DNA of 5,292 bases from Chloroflexota bacterium (GCA_005880175.1 VBJR01000077.1:1-5292); one strand, 5' to 3'; counted from the stretch's first letter, positions 1 to 4,818 are shown. Translations and numbers: made by a program. Notes: generated from the letters alone by a model not told the origin.

Positions 1-410
1 AGATGGGTCAGCGTCACGGCGACCAGCTCGGTCACCGGGAAGTCGGTCGCCCACGAGTTCGTGCCGGCGAACCCGAGGTTGGCCAGGTCGCGCTTCACGC
101 TCCACAGCAGGCGCGAGTCGTTGCAGCTGCCGGCCCGCCGGAACTGCCGGCAGTTCGACACGCCGTACTCGGCGAGGCCGCACCGGGCGCAGATCGTGCG
201 CTCGTGGCCGCTGCGGAAGAACAGCTCCGACGCCCGGGTGCCGGCCACGCGCCGGCCGTCCCGGTGGAGGTACAGGGTCGAGGGCGCCAGGGCCTCGCCG
301 GCAGCGTCGTCCACGACCTCGACGCGGTCGGGGTACGCCAGCGCGACGGCGCTGTTGCTGCTGCCATAGTCGACGCCGCAGCCGACGGGTATGCCACCTT
401 GCTCGTACAC
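1..410 (-). CDS. Hsp70-family (DnaK/YegD-like) actin-fold ATPase, N-terminal part, cut by the left edge
   Basis: Minus-strand reading from a GTG at 410-408 gives 136 residues before the window ends. Residues 9-23 (VGCGVDYGSSNSAVA) match the phosphate-1 loop of the Hsp70/actin ATPase fold (DnaK has GIDLGTTNS), with D14 and the S17/S18/N19 turn. Residues 43-48 (PSTLYL) match the 'TPS-hydrophobic' strand that follows in Hsp70s, and residues 102-109 (LLWSVKRD) match the AIKR-type helix. The protein is therefore an ATP-binding cytosolic Hsp70-like protein; its client is unknown. YegD-type divergent Hsp70s are the nearest group I recall. An oddity is C74-x2-C77-x9-C87-x8-C96, placed between the early strands and the VKR helix, where DnaK has no cysteines. 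The start is uncertain: no Shine-Dalgarno precedes the GTG, and the frame stays open upstream to a TAG next to the MFS gene end. It lies downstream of the MFS gene on the same strand, separated by a likely terminator. The substrate-binding half lies outside the window. Confidence 0.8.
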   Translation of the reverse strand, partial: MYEQGGIPVGCGVDYGSSNSAVALAYPDRVEVVDDAAGEALAPSTLYLHRDGRRVAGTRASELFFRSGHERTICARCGLAEYGVSNCRQFRRAGSCNDSRLLWSVKRDLANLGFAGTNSWATDFPVTELVAVTLTH

Positions 411-428
411 AGGATGGCGGAGCCTACC

Positions 429-436
429 ACGTTGTA
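429..436 (-). promoter_or_regulatory. Possible -10 element (TACAAC) upstream of the Hsp70-like gene
   Basis: On the minus strand, TACAACGT (436 to 429) sits 18 nt upstream of the GTG start at 410. TACAAC resembles an actinobacterial -10 hexamer, and this is one of the few AT-richer spots between the MFS terminator and the gene. No good -35 was found at 16-19 nt, so the call is tentative. The same octamer precedes the IclR start at 1762-1769. Confidence 0.3.
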
Positions 437-458
437 AGAAGCTCGTGTAGACACACTG

Positions 459-485
459 AAACAGGCCTCTCGAGCGGGCCCGTTT
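459..485 (-). terminator. Likely intrinsic terminator of the MFS gene
   Basis: On the plus strand, AAACAGGCC (459-467) and GGCCCGTTT (477-485) form an inverted repeat with a 9-nt spacer and a single A/C mismatch. In a minus-strand transcript that mismatch becomes a G-U wobble, so the RNA stem is a continuous 9 bp (AAACGGGCC / GGCCUGUUU) ending in UUU. It begins 13 nt past the MFS stop codon and precedes the Hsp70-like gene. The U-run is short, as often in high-GC actinobacteria. Polarity favours the minus strand, because only there is the stem intact. Confidence 0.5.
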
Positions 486-497
486 GCAACTAGTTGC
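486..497. promoter_or_regulatory. Perfect 12-bp palindrome GCAACTAGTTGC, candidate operator
   Basis: GCAACTAGTTGC is its own reverse complement, with no spacer, so it cannot form a good hairpin and is more likely a protein-binding site for a dimeric regulator. It lies directly between the MFS stop codon (498-500) and the terminator stem (459-485), about 76 bp upstream of the Hsp70-like start. Its half-sites (GCAACTA/TAGTTGC) resemble those of some MarR-family operators; that is recollection, and a link to the MarR gene at 3193-3666 is inference. Confidence 0.35.
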
Positions 498-1706
498 CTA
501 GCCTAGCAGACCGGCGGCCCGCGTGGAGACCCGCGCGAGCGGGACGATGGCCAGGGCCAGCAGCACCAGGACGAGGCCGGCGGCCCCGACGGCGGTGAAG
601 GCCAGCGCCGGCCCGAACCGGTCCACCACCGCGCCCGCCAGCGGCGCGCCGAGCGCCGCGCCGGCCGTCAGCGCCGACGTCTGCATGCCCGTGGCCTCGC
701 CGCGCACGGACGCCGGCACCGCGCGGCTGATCAGCTCGCCGGTGGACGCGAGCGTCGGCGCGCACATGAACCCGGCCGGCACCAGCGCCAGCGCCAGCGT
801 CCACCAGTGGCCGGCCACGCCCACGGGCAGGCTGAAGACGCAGAGGAGCGTGGCCAGCGCCAGCGCCGGCAGCGAGCGCGGCAGCAGGCCGTGCACGAAC
901 CCGCCCAGCAGGGACCAGCAGCACCAGGCCGCGATCACGAGGCCGCTCCACGTCAGCTCGCCGCTCTGCCGCAGCGTGGCCACGATCGCCACGTCCGTGC
1001 CCGCGAGCACGATGACGGCGCCCGCGCTCGCGAGCAGCACCGAGACCATGCGGCTGCCCAGCCACGAGCGGCGCGGCACGCGAGCCTCTTCGCCGGCCGC
1101 CCGCGTCTCCGACTCGCTCCGGATCGGCGGGTCGAGCAGGTACAGGACGAGGCCGGCCGCCAGCATCGAGACGCCGATCCCCGCCAGCGCGGCGCGGGTC
1201 GAGACCTGGGTCGCCACGAGCACACCGGCCGCCGGGCCCACGGCGAACGAGGCCTCGACGGACATCGAGTCCAGCGAGAACGCGGTCCGGCGCCGGTCCT
1301 CCGGGACCAGCGCGGCCAGCGACTGCCGGGAGACCGAGAACAGCGGCAGCATCAGCAGGCCGCCGAGGAACGCCAGCGGGAGCAGCACCGAGTAGGGCAG
1401 GAACGGTGTGGCCAGCCAGAAGGCGGTCTGCGCGGTGGCGGTCAGCACCAGCGTCAGGCGCAGGCCGTGCCGGTCCGTCACGCGGCCCATCAGCGGCGCG
1501 CCGATCGCGCCGCCCACGGTCAGCGCCGCGCCCAGGGCGCCGGCCGCGGCGAATCCGCCGTGCAGCGTCAGCACCACGTGCAGCGTGAGCACGACCGCGG
1601 TCGCCGTGGACGGGATGCGAGCCAGCGACGTGACGAGCACGAGCGAGCGCACGTGGGGAAGGGCGAGCACGCCGCGATAGGGGGCCAGCGGCGCGAGGAC
1701 GCTCAC
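498..1706 (-). CDS. Major facilitator superfamily (MFS) transporter, probable efflux pump
   Basis: A 402-residue inner-membrane secondary transporter starting at GTG 1706 and ending at TAG 498. Length and hydrophobicity fit the usual 12 transmembrane helices. MFS motif A appears after TM2 at residues 69-83 (GAPLMGRVTDRHGLR), and a degenerate copy in the second half at 353-365 (GAPLAGAVVDRFG) shows the two-bundle duplication. A charged loop at about 194-216 (RSESETRAAGEEAR...) is the expected cytoplasmic linker between bundles. Actinobacterial proteins of this type are often annotated as drug or metabolite exporters; the substrate cannot be read from sequence. The reading frame stays open far upstream, but that part lies antisense to the IclR gene, so GTG 1706 was chosen; AGG about 9 nt upstream is at best a weak Shine-Dalgarno. 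Residues 38-49 are two tandem copies of VVLTLH in TM1. The divergent IclR gene is the likely regulator. Confidence 0.93.
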   Translation of the reverse strand: MSVLAPLAPYRGVLALPHVRSLVLVTSLARIPSTATAVVLTLHVVLTLHGGFAAAGALGAALTVGGAIGAPLMGRVTDRHGLRLTLVLTATAQTAFWLATPFLPYSVLLPLAFLGGLLMLPLFSVSRQSLAALVPEDRRRTAFSLDSMSVEASFAVGPAAGVLVATQVSTRAALAGIGVSMLAAGLVLYLLDPPIRSESETRAAGEEARVPRRSWLGSRMVSVLLASAGAVIVLAGTDVAIVATLRQSGELTWSGLVIAAWCCWSLLGGFVHGLLPRSLPALALATLLCVFSLPVGVAGHWWTLALALVPAGFMCAPTLASTGELISRAVPASVRGEATGMQTSALTAGAALGAPLAGAVVDRFGPALAFTAVGAAGLVLVLLALAIVPLARVSTRAAGLLG

Positions 1707-1731
1707 GACCGTCAGCCTAACTTGCCCGGGA

Positions 1732-1745
1732 GAGCGCTTGCGCTC
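1732..1745. promoter_or_regulatory. Inverted repeat GAGCGC-TT-GCGCTC in the MFS/IclR divergent gap
   Basis: Two perfect 6-bp arms separated by TT lie 26 bp upstream of the MFS start and 34 bp upstream of the IclR start. The site is within the only shared control region of the two divergent genes, so a binding site for the IclR protein or another regulator is plausible. GC-only arms of this length can also arise by chance in this genome. The right arm overlaps the possible -35 (TTGCGC, 1738-1743) of the IclR promoter. Confidence 0.35.
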
Positions 1746-1767
1746 GGGCCGCCGAACGGGATACAAC
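1738..1767 (+). promoter_or_regulatory. Candidate promoter of the IclR gene (TTGCGC / TACAAC)
   Basis: TTGCGC (1738-1743) and TACAAC (1762-1767) are separated by 18 bp, close to the sigma-70-type optimum. Initiation about 7 nt after the -10 would fall near 1774, only some 6 nt before the ATG at 1780, giving a leaderless or nearly leaderless mRNA. This fits the absence of a Shine-Dalgarno. ACAAC is repeated exactly 10 bp apart (1763-1767 and 1773-1777), one helical turn. Confidence 0.4.
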
Positions 1768-1779
1768 GTCGCACAACAA

Positions 1780-2568
1780 ATGCCGTCTCCGATCTCGACG
1801 ATCGGCAGCGGCCGCGGGTGGGACTGGGAGGCGAGCAGCGCCCGGGGGCGTGGGCTCGAGCTCCTCACGGTGCTGTTCGACGCGCACGGCCCGCTCGATG
1901 TCGGGACCCTGGCCCGGGCCCTGCGCACCACGCGCGGGGCGATCCATCGCCAGCTGTGCGAGCTCGAGCGCCTGGCGTTCGTGGCGCGGGACGGCGGCGG
2001 CCGCTGGTGCCTCCCGCCCGGCGGCGCGATGACGCTGTCGCCGGCCCTGGTCGGCCGGCTGAACCTGCGGGCCGCCGCGCGGCCGGTGATCGAGCGGCTG
2101 GCGGCCCGGACCGGCGAGTCGGTCAGCGTGGACGTGCCCAACCGCGACCACCGCATGCGCGTCGACGTGGTCGCGGGCCGCGCGCCGTGGCCGCCGCAGC
2201 CCGTCGGCGAGGCGCTGCCGCTCCTCGCCGGGACCAGCGGCAAGGTGATCCTGGCGCACCTGCCGCGCGCCGTCGCGGCGGCGGTCGTCGCCGGGGCGGG
2301 CCTCGACGGCGAGGACGGCCGCGTGGTGCGCGCCGAGCTGGCCGGGGTCCGCCGCCGCGGCTACCTGGCGGCGGTCGGGGACGGGACGCCCGACGTGGGC
2401 AGCCTGTCGGTCCCGGTCTTTGGCTCCTCGGGCGTGGCGGCGGCGGTCACGGTGGCCGGGCCGGCGGGGCGGTGGGGTCCCGAGGCGATGGCGTGCGCGG
2501 TGGCGGCGGTCCGGATCGAGTGCGCGGCGCTGTCCGCTGCCCTCGGGTTCCTCCCGGCCCTCGACTGA
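1780..2568 (+). CDS. IclR-family transcriptional regulator
   Basis: A 262-residue DNA-binding regulator. Residues about 24-80 form the winged helix-turn-helix (GLELLTVLFDAHGPL, then LARALRTTRGAIHRQLCELERL as helix-turn-helix, with a short wing DGGGRW). Residues about 92-255 form the GAF-like effector domain with IclR landmarks: PLLAGTSGKVILAHLP (147-162), the RRGYLAAVGDGTPDVGSLSVPVF stretch (192-214) and the AAVTVAGPAGR strand (221-231). These bind a small metabolite in characterised members; the ligand here is unknown. The start ATG 1780 was preferred over an in-frame TTG at 1738, because that codon lies in the probable -35 box and the extra 14 residues look non-protein-like. The wing and effector signature are complete, so the gene appears functional. 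It is divergent from the MFS exporter (73-bp gap), the classic arrangement for a local regulator, and is followed after 23 bp by a phosphorylase-like gene on the same strand. Confidence 0.93.
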   Translation: MPSPISTIGSGRGWDWEASSARGRGLELLTVLFDAHGPLDVGTLARALRTTRGAIHRQLCELERLAFVARDGGGRWCLPPGGAMTLSPALVGRLNLRAAARPVIERLAARTGESVSVDVPNRDHRMRVDVVAGRAPWPPQPVGEALPLLAGTSGKVILAHLPRAVAAAVVAGAGLDGEDGRVVRAELAGVRRRGYLAAVGDGTPDVGSLSVPVFGSSGVAAAVTVAGPAGRWGPEAMACAVAAVRIECAALSAALGFLPALD

Positions 2569-2591
2569 CCCGCGGTCCCTACCATGACGCG

Positions 2592-3212
2592 ATGATCGGG
2601 GCGGACGGCGGACAGCTGGTCGTCGTCGCTCCGACCGGGCTGGAGGCGCGGGCCGCGCGGCGGGCGCTGCCCGGCGTGCGGGTGGTGCGCAGCGGCGTCT
2701 CGCTCCGGCGCCTGCCGCACGCTGGCGCCTCCTTGACCGGGACCCTGGTGACGTGCGGCGTGGCCGGGTCGCTGCGGCCCGGCGTGTCGACCGGCACGGT
2801 CCTGGTGCCGCGGCACGTGCTCCGGCCGGACGGCCGCCTGCTGGAGTGCGACGCCGCGCTGGTCGCCGCCCTGGCGGCCGCCGCCCGGCGGCTGGGCCAC
2901 GAGCCCGAGCTGGGCACGATGGCGACGACGCCCACCCTGGTGGTCGGCGCGGAGCGCGCGGCCTGGGCCGGGCGCGGCTGTGTCGGGGCGGACATGGAGA
3001 CCGGCCTCCTGGGCGGCGGTCGCGTGGCCTCGATCCGGGTCGTCCTGGACACGCCGGAGCGGGAGCTCGACCCGGCCTGGGGCCGGCCCCTGACCGTGCT
3101 CTGGCACCCCGCCGCGTGGGCCCAGCTGCCCTGGCTGGCGGTTCAGGGCCCCCGCTGCGCGCGCCTGGCGGCCGAGGTGCTGGCGGCCGCCGTCACCGCG
3201 CCTGGACCGTGA
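2592..3212 (+). CDS. Nucleoside phosphorylase-superfamily protein, HpnG/MTA-SAH nucleosidase-like
   Basis: A 206-residue protein from ATG 2592. Recognisable features of the PNP/MTAN fold are the N-terminal strand LVVVAPTGLEARAARRA (9-25), the phosphate/ribose loop VTCGVAGSLRPG (53-64) followed by TGTVLVP (67-73), the ribose-binding GADMETGLL (132-140, compare VDMES in MTA/SAH nucleosidases), and VRVVLDTPERELDPAW (149-163 region), where D153 occupies the catalytic acid position. The RVVLDTP...LDPAW tail resembles hopanoid-associated phosphorylases (HpnG type), which act on adenosylhopane, but no hopanoid gene is in the window, so the substrate remains open. At 206 residues it is slightly short for the family (usually about 220-240), mainly between the core strands. 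It has no Shine-Dalgarno. A three-codon ATG ORF (2584-2595) ends in a TGA overlapping the start as ATGA. It lies 23 bp after the IclR gene (probable operon), and its last 20 bp overlap the convergent MarR gene. Confidence 0.78.
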   Translation: MIGADGGQLVVVAPTGLEARAARRALPGVRVVRSGVSLRRLPHAGASLTGTLVTCGVAGSLRPGVSTGTVLVPRHVLRPDGRLLECDAALVAALAAAARRLGHEPELGTMATTPTLVVGAERAAWAGRGCVGADMETGLLGGGRVASIRVVLDTPERELDPAWGRPLTVLWHPAAWAQLPWLAVQGPRCARLAAEVLAAAVTAPGP

Positions 3213-3666
3213 CGTCCAGGCCGAGGTACGTGCGGCAGACGAACTCGATCATGGGCAGGACCATCGAGTCCTCGGGCAGCTCGCCGACCATCGCGACCAG
3301 CTGCTCGCGCTGGCAGCGCATGGCCTCGCGGAGGACGCGGCGGCCGGAGGGCCGCAGCCGGATCCGGACATATCGCCGGTCCGGCTCGGAGCGGAGGGCC
3401 TCGATCAGGCCGCGATCGCCCAGCTCCCGCGCCAGGACCGAGACCCGGGCCTCGGGGACGCTCAGCTCCTGGGCCAGGTCCACCTGCCGCATGCCGGTCT
3501 TGCCGGCCGCGCTGACGACGAGGAGCAGGTGGTACTCCAGCCCCGTGAGGTCGTGGACGGCCAGCGCCTTCGTCATGGTGGCCTGGGCGCGCCGCCAGCC
3601 CTTGCGGAGCATGGCGGCGATCCTGATGTCATCCCATTCAGGGGTGGCCGGCGCGGACCCGCTCAT
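3193..3666 (-). CDS. MarR-family transcriptional regulator
   Basis: A 157-residue winged-helix dimeric regulator, the usual MarR length. An N-terminal dimerisation helix (about 13-35) is followed by LTGLEYHLLLVVSAAG (40-55). The helix-turn-helix is MRQVDLAQELSVPEARVSVLARELGDRGLI (59-88), the beta-wing LRSEPDRRYVRIRLRPSGR (91-109) carries the conserved D96-R97-R98, and C-terminal dimerisation helices run 110-150. MarR proteins typically repress exporters, stress genes or themselves and release DNA on binding phenolic or oxidising ligands; two cysteines (C118, C144) are present but not in a recognised OhrR sensing arrangement. ATG 3666 is used: AGGG abuts it, too close for a Shine-Dalgarno, while a good promoter places initiation almost at the ATG. 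It is divergent from the GntR gene (140-bp gap) and overlaps the phosphorylase gene at the 3' end. Confidence 0.93.
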   Translation of the reverse strand: MSGSAPATPEWDDIRIAAMLRKGWRRAQATMTKALAVHDLTGLEYHLLLVVSAAGKTGMRQVDLAQELSVPEARVSVLARELGDRGLIEALRSEPDRRYVRIRLRPSGRRVLREAMRCQREQLVAMVGELPEDSMVLPMIEFVCRTYLGLDVTVQAR

Positions 3667-3674
3667 CCCTGGGG

Positions 3675-3703
3675 ATTGTGCCCCGGTACGGCCCGGGCGT
3701 CCA
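3675..3703 (-). promoter_or_regulatory. Promoter of the MarR gene (TGGACG - 17 bp - CACAAT)
   Basis: On the minus strand, TGGACG (3703-3698) and CACAAT (3680-3675) are exactly 17 bp apart and each matches the sigma-70-type consensus at four or five of six positions. The -10 ends 8 nt before the ATG at 3666, so transcription should begin at or within a base or two of the start codon, giving a leaderless mRNA. Confidence 0.5.
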
Positions 3704-3711
3704 TGCCGGAG

Positions 3712-3747
3712 TCGGACAGCGGCGCTACGGTATGTCCGAACAGCGCC
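3712..3747. promoter_or_regulatory. Interleaved inverted repeats between the MarR and GntR genes, candidate operators
   Basis: Two dyads overlap. TCGGACA (3712-3718) pairs with TGTCCGA (3733-3739), 7-bp perfect arms with a 14-bp spacer, so the centres of the arms are about two helical turns apart. GGCGCT (3721-3726) pairs with AGCGCC (3742-3747) with a 15-bp spacer. The right portion TGTCCGAACA (3733-3742) is itself a near-palindrome. The dyads lie just upstream of the MarR promoter and 60-95 bp upstream of the GntR start, a suitable place for either protein to act. Confidence 0.45.
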
Positions 3748-3766
3748 CCGTTTCTTACCCTCCGGG

Positions 3767-3795
3767 TGGACAAACTGCGTATGTCGTTATATGGA
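3767..3795 (+). promoter_or_regulatory. Candidate promoter region of the GntR gene
   Basis: TGGACA (3767-3772) is a good -35 (five of six). The AT-rich run GTTATATGGA (3786-3795) offers -10 choices: TATATG at 15-bp spacing or TATGGA at 17 bp. The run is conspicuous in otherwise GC-rich DNA. Initiation would fall within about 10 nt of ATG 3807, so there is at most a very short leader. Confidence 0.4.
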
Positions 3796-3806
3796 TTGAT
3801 CCGCGC

Positions 3807-4541
3807 ATGAGCACCGGCCCCCTGTACCACCAGACCGCGGAGGTCCTTCGCTCCCGCATCGTGCAGAGCGTGTGGAAGCAGGGCGACCGCCTGCCCTCCG
3901 AGAACCAGCTCTGCGAGGAGTTCGGCGTCAGCAGCATCACCATGCGCCGGGCGGTGGCGACGCTCGTGGCGGAGGGCCTGCTCGTCCGGCTCCAGGGCAA
4001 GGGCACGTTCGTGTCCAGCGACCACGCGATCGTCCAGGGGCCGCCCCAGCTCACGTCCTTCACGGAGGACATGCACCTGCGCGGCTGGCAGTCCAGCGCG
4101 CGGGTGGTCGCGGTGCGCACGCAGCGCGCCCCGGCCGCCCTGGCCACCCGGCTGGGCCTGTCACCGGGCGCGCTCCTGCACGTGCTCTGCCGCGTGCGGC
4201 TGGCCGACGACCTGCCGGTCGCGGTGCAGACCGCGTACATGCCCGCCCTGCTGTTCCCCGAGCTGGAGTCGCACGACTTCCGGCGCGAGTCGCTGTACGA
4301 GGTCTTCGAGCGCGACTACGGCGTGAAGCCGGCGACCGCGACGGAGGTCTACCGGGCGAGCAAGCTGAGCGACGAGGAGGCGGAGCTGCTGGAGGCGGAG
4401 CCGGACAGCCCGGCCTTCCGGGTCGAGCGGCTGACCACGGACTCGACCGGCCGCCGGGTCGAGCTGGTCGAGTCGGTCGTGCGCGGCGACCGCTACACGC
4501 TGGTGCTGCGGCTCAGCGCAAGCCGCCAGCCGGCCCGCTAG
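3807..4541 (+). CDS. GntR-family (HutC subfamily) regulator with UTRA domain
   Basis: A 244-residue repressor-type protein. The N-terminal winged helix (residues 5-70) has all GntR hallmarks: PLYHQTAEVLRSRI, GDRLPSENQLCEEFGVSSITMRRAV as helix-turn-helix, LVAEGLLVRLQGKGTFVS as the wing. Residues about 80-238 form a UTRA ligand domain (LTSFTEDMHLRGW 82-94; LLHVLCRVRLADDLPVAVQTAYMP 123-146; SLYEVFERDYGVKP 162-175; EVYRASKLSDEEAELLE 180-196; VELVESVVRGDRYTLVLRL 218-236). Characterised HutC-type proteins sense sugars, sugar phosphates, fatty acids or histidine-pathway acids; which applies here cannot be told. ATG 3807 is chosen because homologous regulators begin just before the PLYHQ helix; the frame stays open to 3678, but that portion crosses the promoter and dyads and has no domain. 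No transport or catabolic gene lies directly downstream, so the target may be elsewhere or be itself and the divergent MarR gene. Confidence 0.95.
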   Translation: MSTGPLYHQTAEVLRSRIVQSVWKQGDRLPSENQLCEEFGVSSITMRRAVATLVAEGLLVRLQGKGTFVSSDHAIVQGPPQLTSFTEDMHLRGWQSSARVVAVRTQRAPAALATRLGLSPGALLHVLCRVRLADDLPVAVQTAYMPALLFPELESHDFRRESLYEVFERDYGVKPATATEVYRASKLSDEEAELLEAEPDSPAFRVERLTTDSTGRRVELVESVVRGDRYTLVLRLSASRQPAR

Positions 4542-4550
4542 GAAGCGGGC
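4533..4550 (+). terminator. Hairpin at the GntR stop codon, possible terminator
   Basis: GCCCGC (4533-4538) and GCGGGC (4545-4550) are perfect 6-bp arms around the loop TAGGAA, which contains the TAG stop (4539-4541). No T-run follows, so it would be a U-less terminator or an mRNA 3' end stabiliser. The left arm lies in coding sequence. Confidence 0.3.
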
Positions 4551-4670
4551 GGGAAGAGGCGGTTCGGGGCAGCTGACCGGCCGCGACTCCGCCCGCCACG
4601 TGCTTCCAGGCTCCGCCCCCATAGCCCGTCCCGGCTTGCCAGAGGAGGGGGGTGGCTGACACCGCGGCCA

Positions 4671-4705
4671 CCCGGCACCCGCTCGCAGAGCTCGCGGGCG
4701 CCGGG
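4671..4705 (-). terminator. Strong 12-bp stem-loop, possible minus-strand terminator or structured RNA
   Basis: CCCGGC-A-CCCGC (4671-4682) pairs with GCGGG-C-GCCGGG (4694-4705) around an 11-nt loop. The only mismatch, A4677/C4699, becomes a G-U wobble in minus-strand RNA, giving an uninterrupted 12-bp stem there. It lies about 125 bp past the aminotransferase stop. There is no T-run. It overlaps by three bases a second hairpin (GGGTGGC 4650-4656 / GCCACCC 4667-4673), so the two cannot both form fully. Confidence 0.35.
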
Positions 4706-4781
4706 ACCCGGGCCGCTGGCGTCGGAATGCAGGCCGGGAGTGAACCGGGCCGCGTGATGGTCGCCAGTGTGCCGCTGCCGT

Positions 4782-4818
4782 CCCGGATGCGTCCGGGGTC
4801 AGGTTGACACTTCAACCT
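4782..4818. terminator. Tandem hairpins downstream of both convergent genes, probable bidirectional terminator
   Basis: CCCGGA-TGCG-TCCGGG (4782-4797) is followed after 3 bp by AGGTTGA-CACT-TCAACCT (4801-4818). Both have perfect arms (6 and 7 bp) and 4-nt loops. On the plus strand the second ends in CCTTTCC, a short U-run. On the minus strand the pair begins only 12 nt after the aminotransferase stop codon. The position between two 3' ends favours termination. AGGTTGA-N4-TCAACCT also has the size and form of a MerR-type operator, but no promoter or MerR gene is seen. Confidence 0.5.

Noticed and set aside
445..452. GTGTAGAC, a match to the general GntR core GT-N-TA-N-AC upstream of the Hsp70-like gene.
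   Set aside because: Six fixed bases are expected about once by chance in a window this size, and no matching site occurs in the GntR gene's own control region.
95..454. Minus-strand open frame of 119 codons with an ATG at 454.
   Set aside because: Low-complexity Ser/Ala/Arg peptide in another frame; the adjacent frame gives a clear Hsp70 phosphate-1 motif.
470..494. CTCGAG, GGGCCC and ACTAGT (XhoI, ApaI, SpeI sites) close together, like a vector polylinker.
   Set aside because: The surrounding sequence continues naturally, the sites are explained by the terminator stem and palindrome, and no vector backbone is present.
807..3212. A very long plus-strand open frame (801 codons) running through the MFS gene region and IclR gene into the phosphorylase gene.
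   Set aside because: Upstream of 2592 it is antisense to the MFS gene and out of frame with the IclR gene. Its peptide is dominated by Arg/Ala/Gly/Gln, a typical GC-rich shadow; only the part from ATG 2592 has domain motifs.
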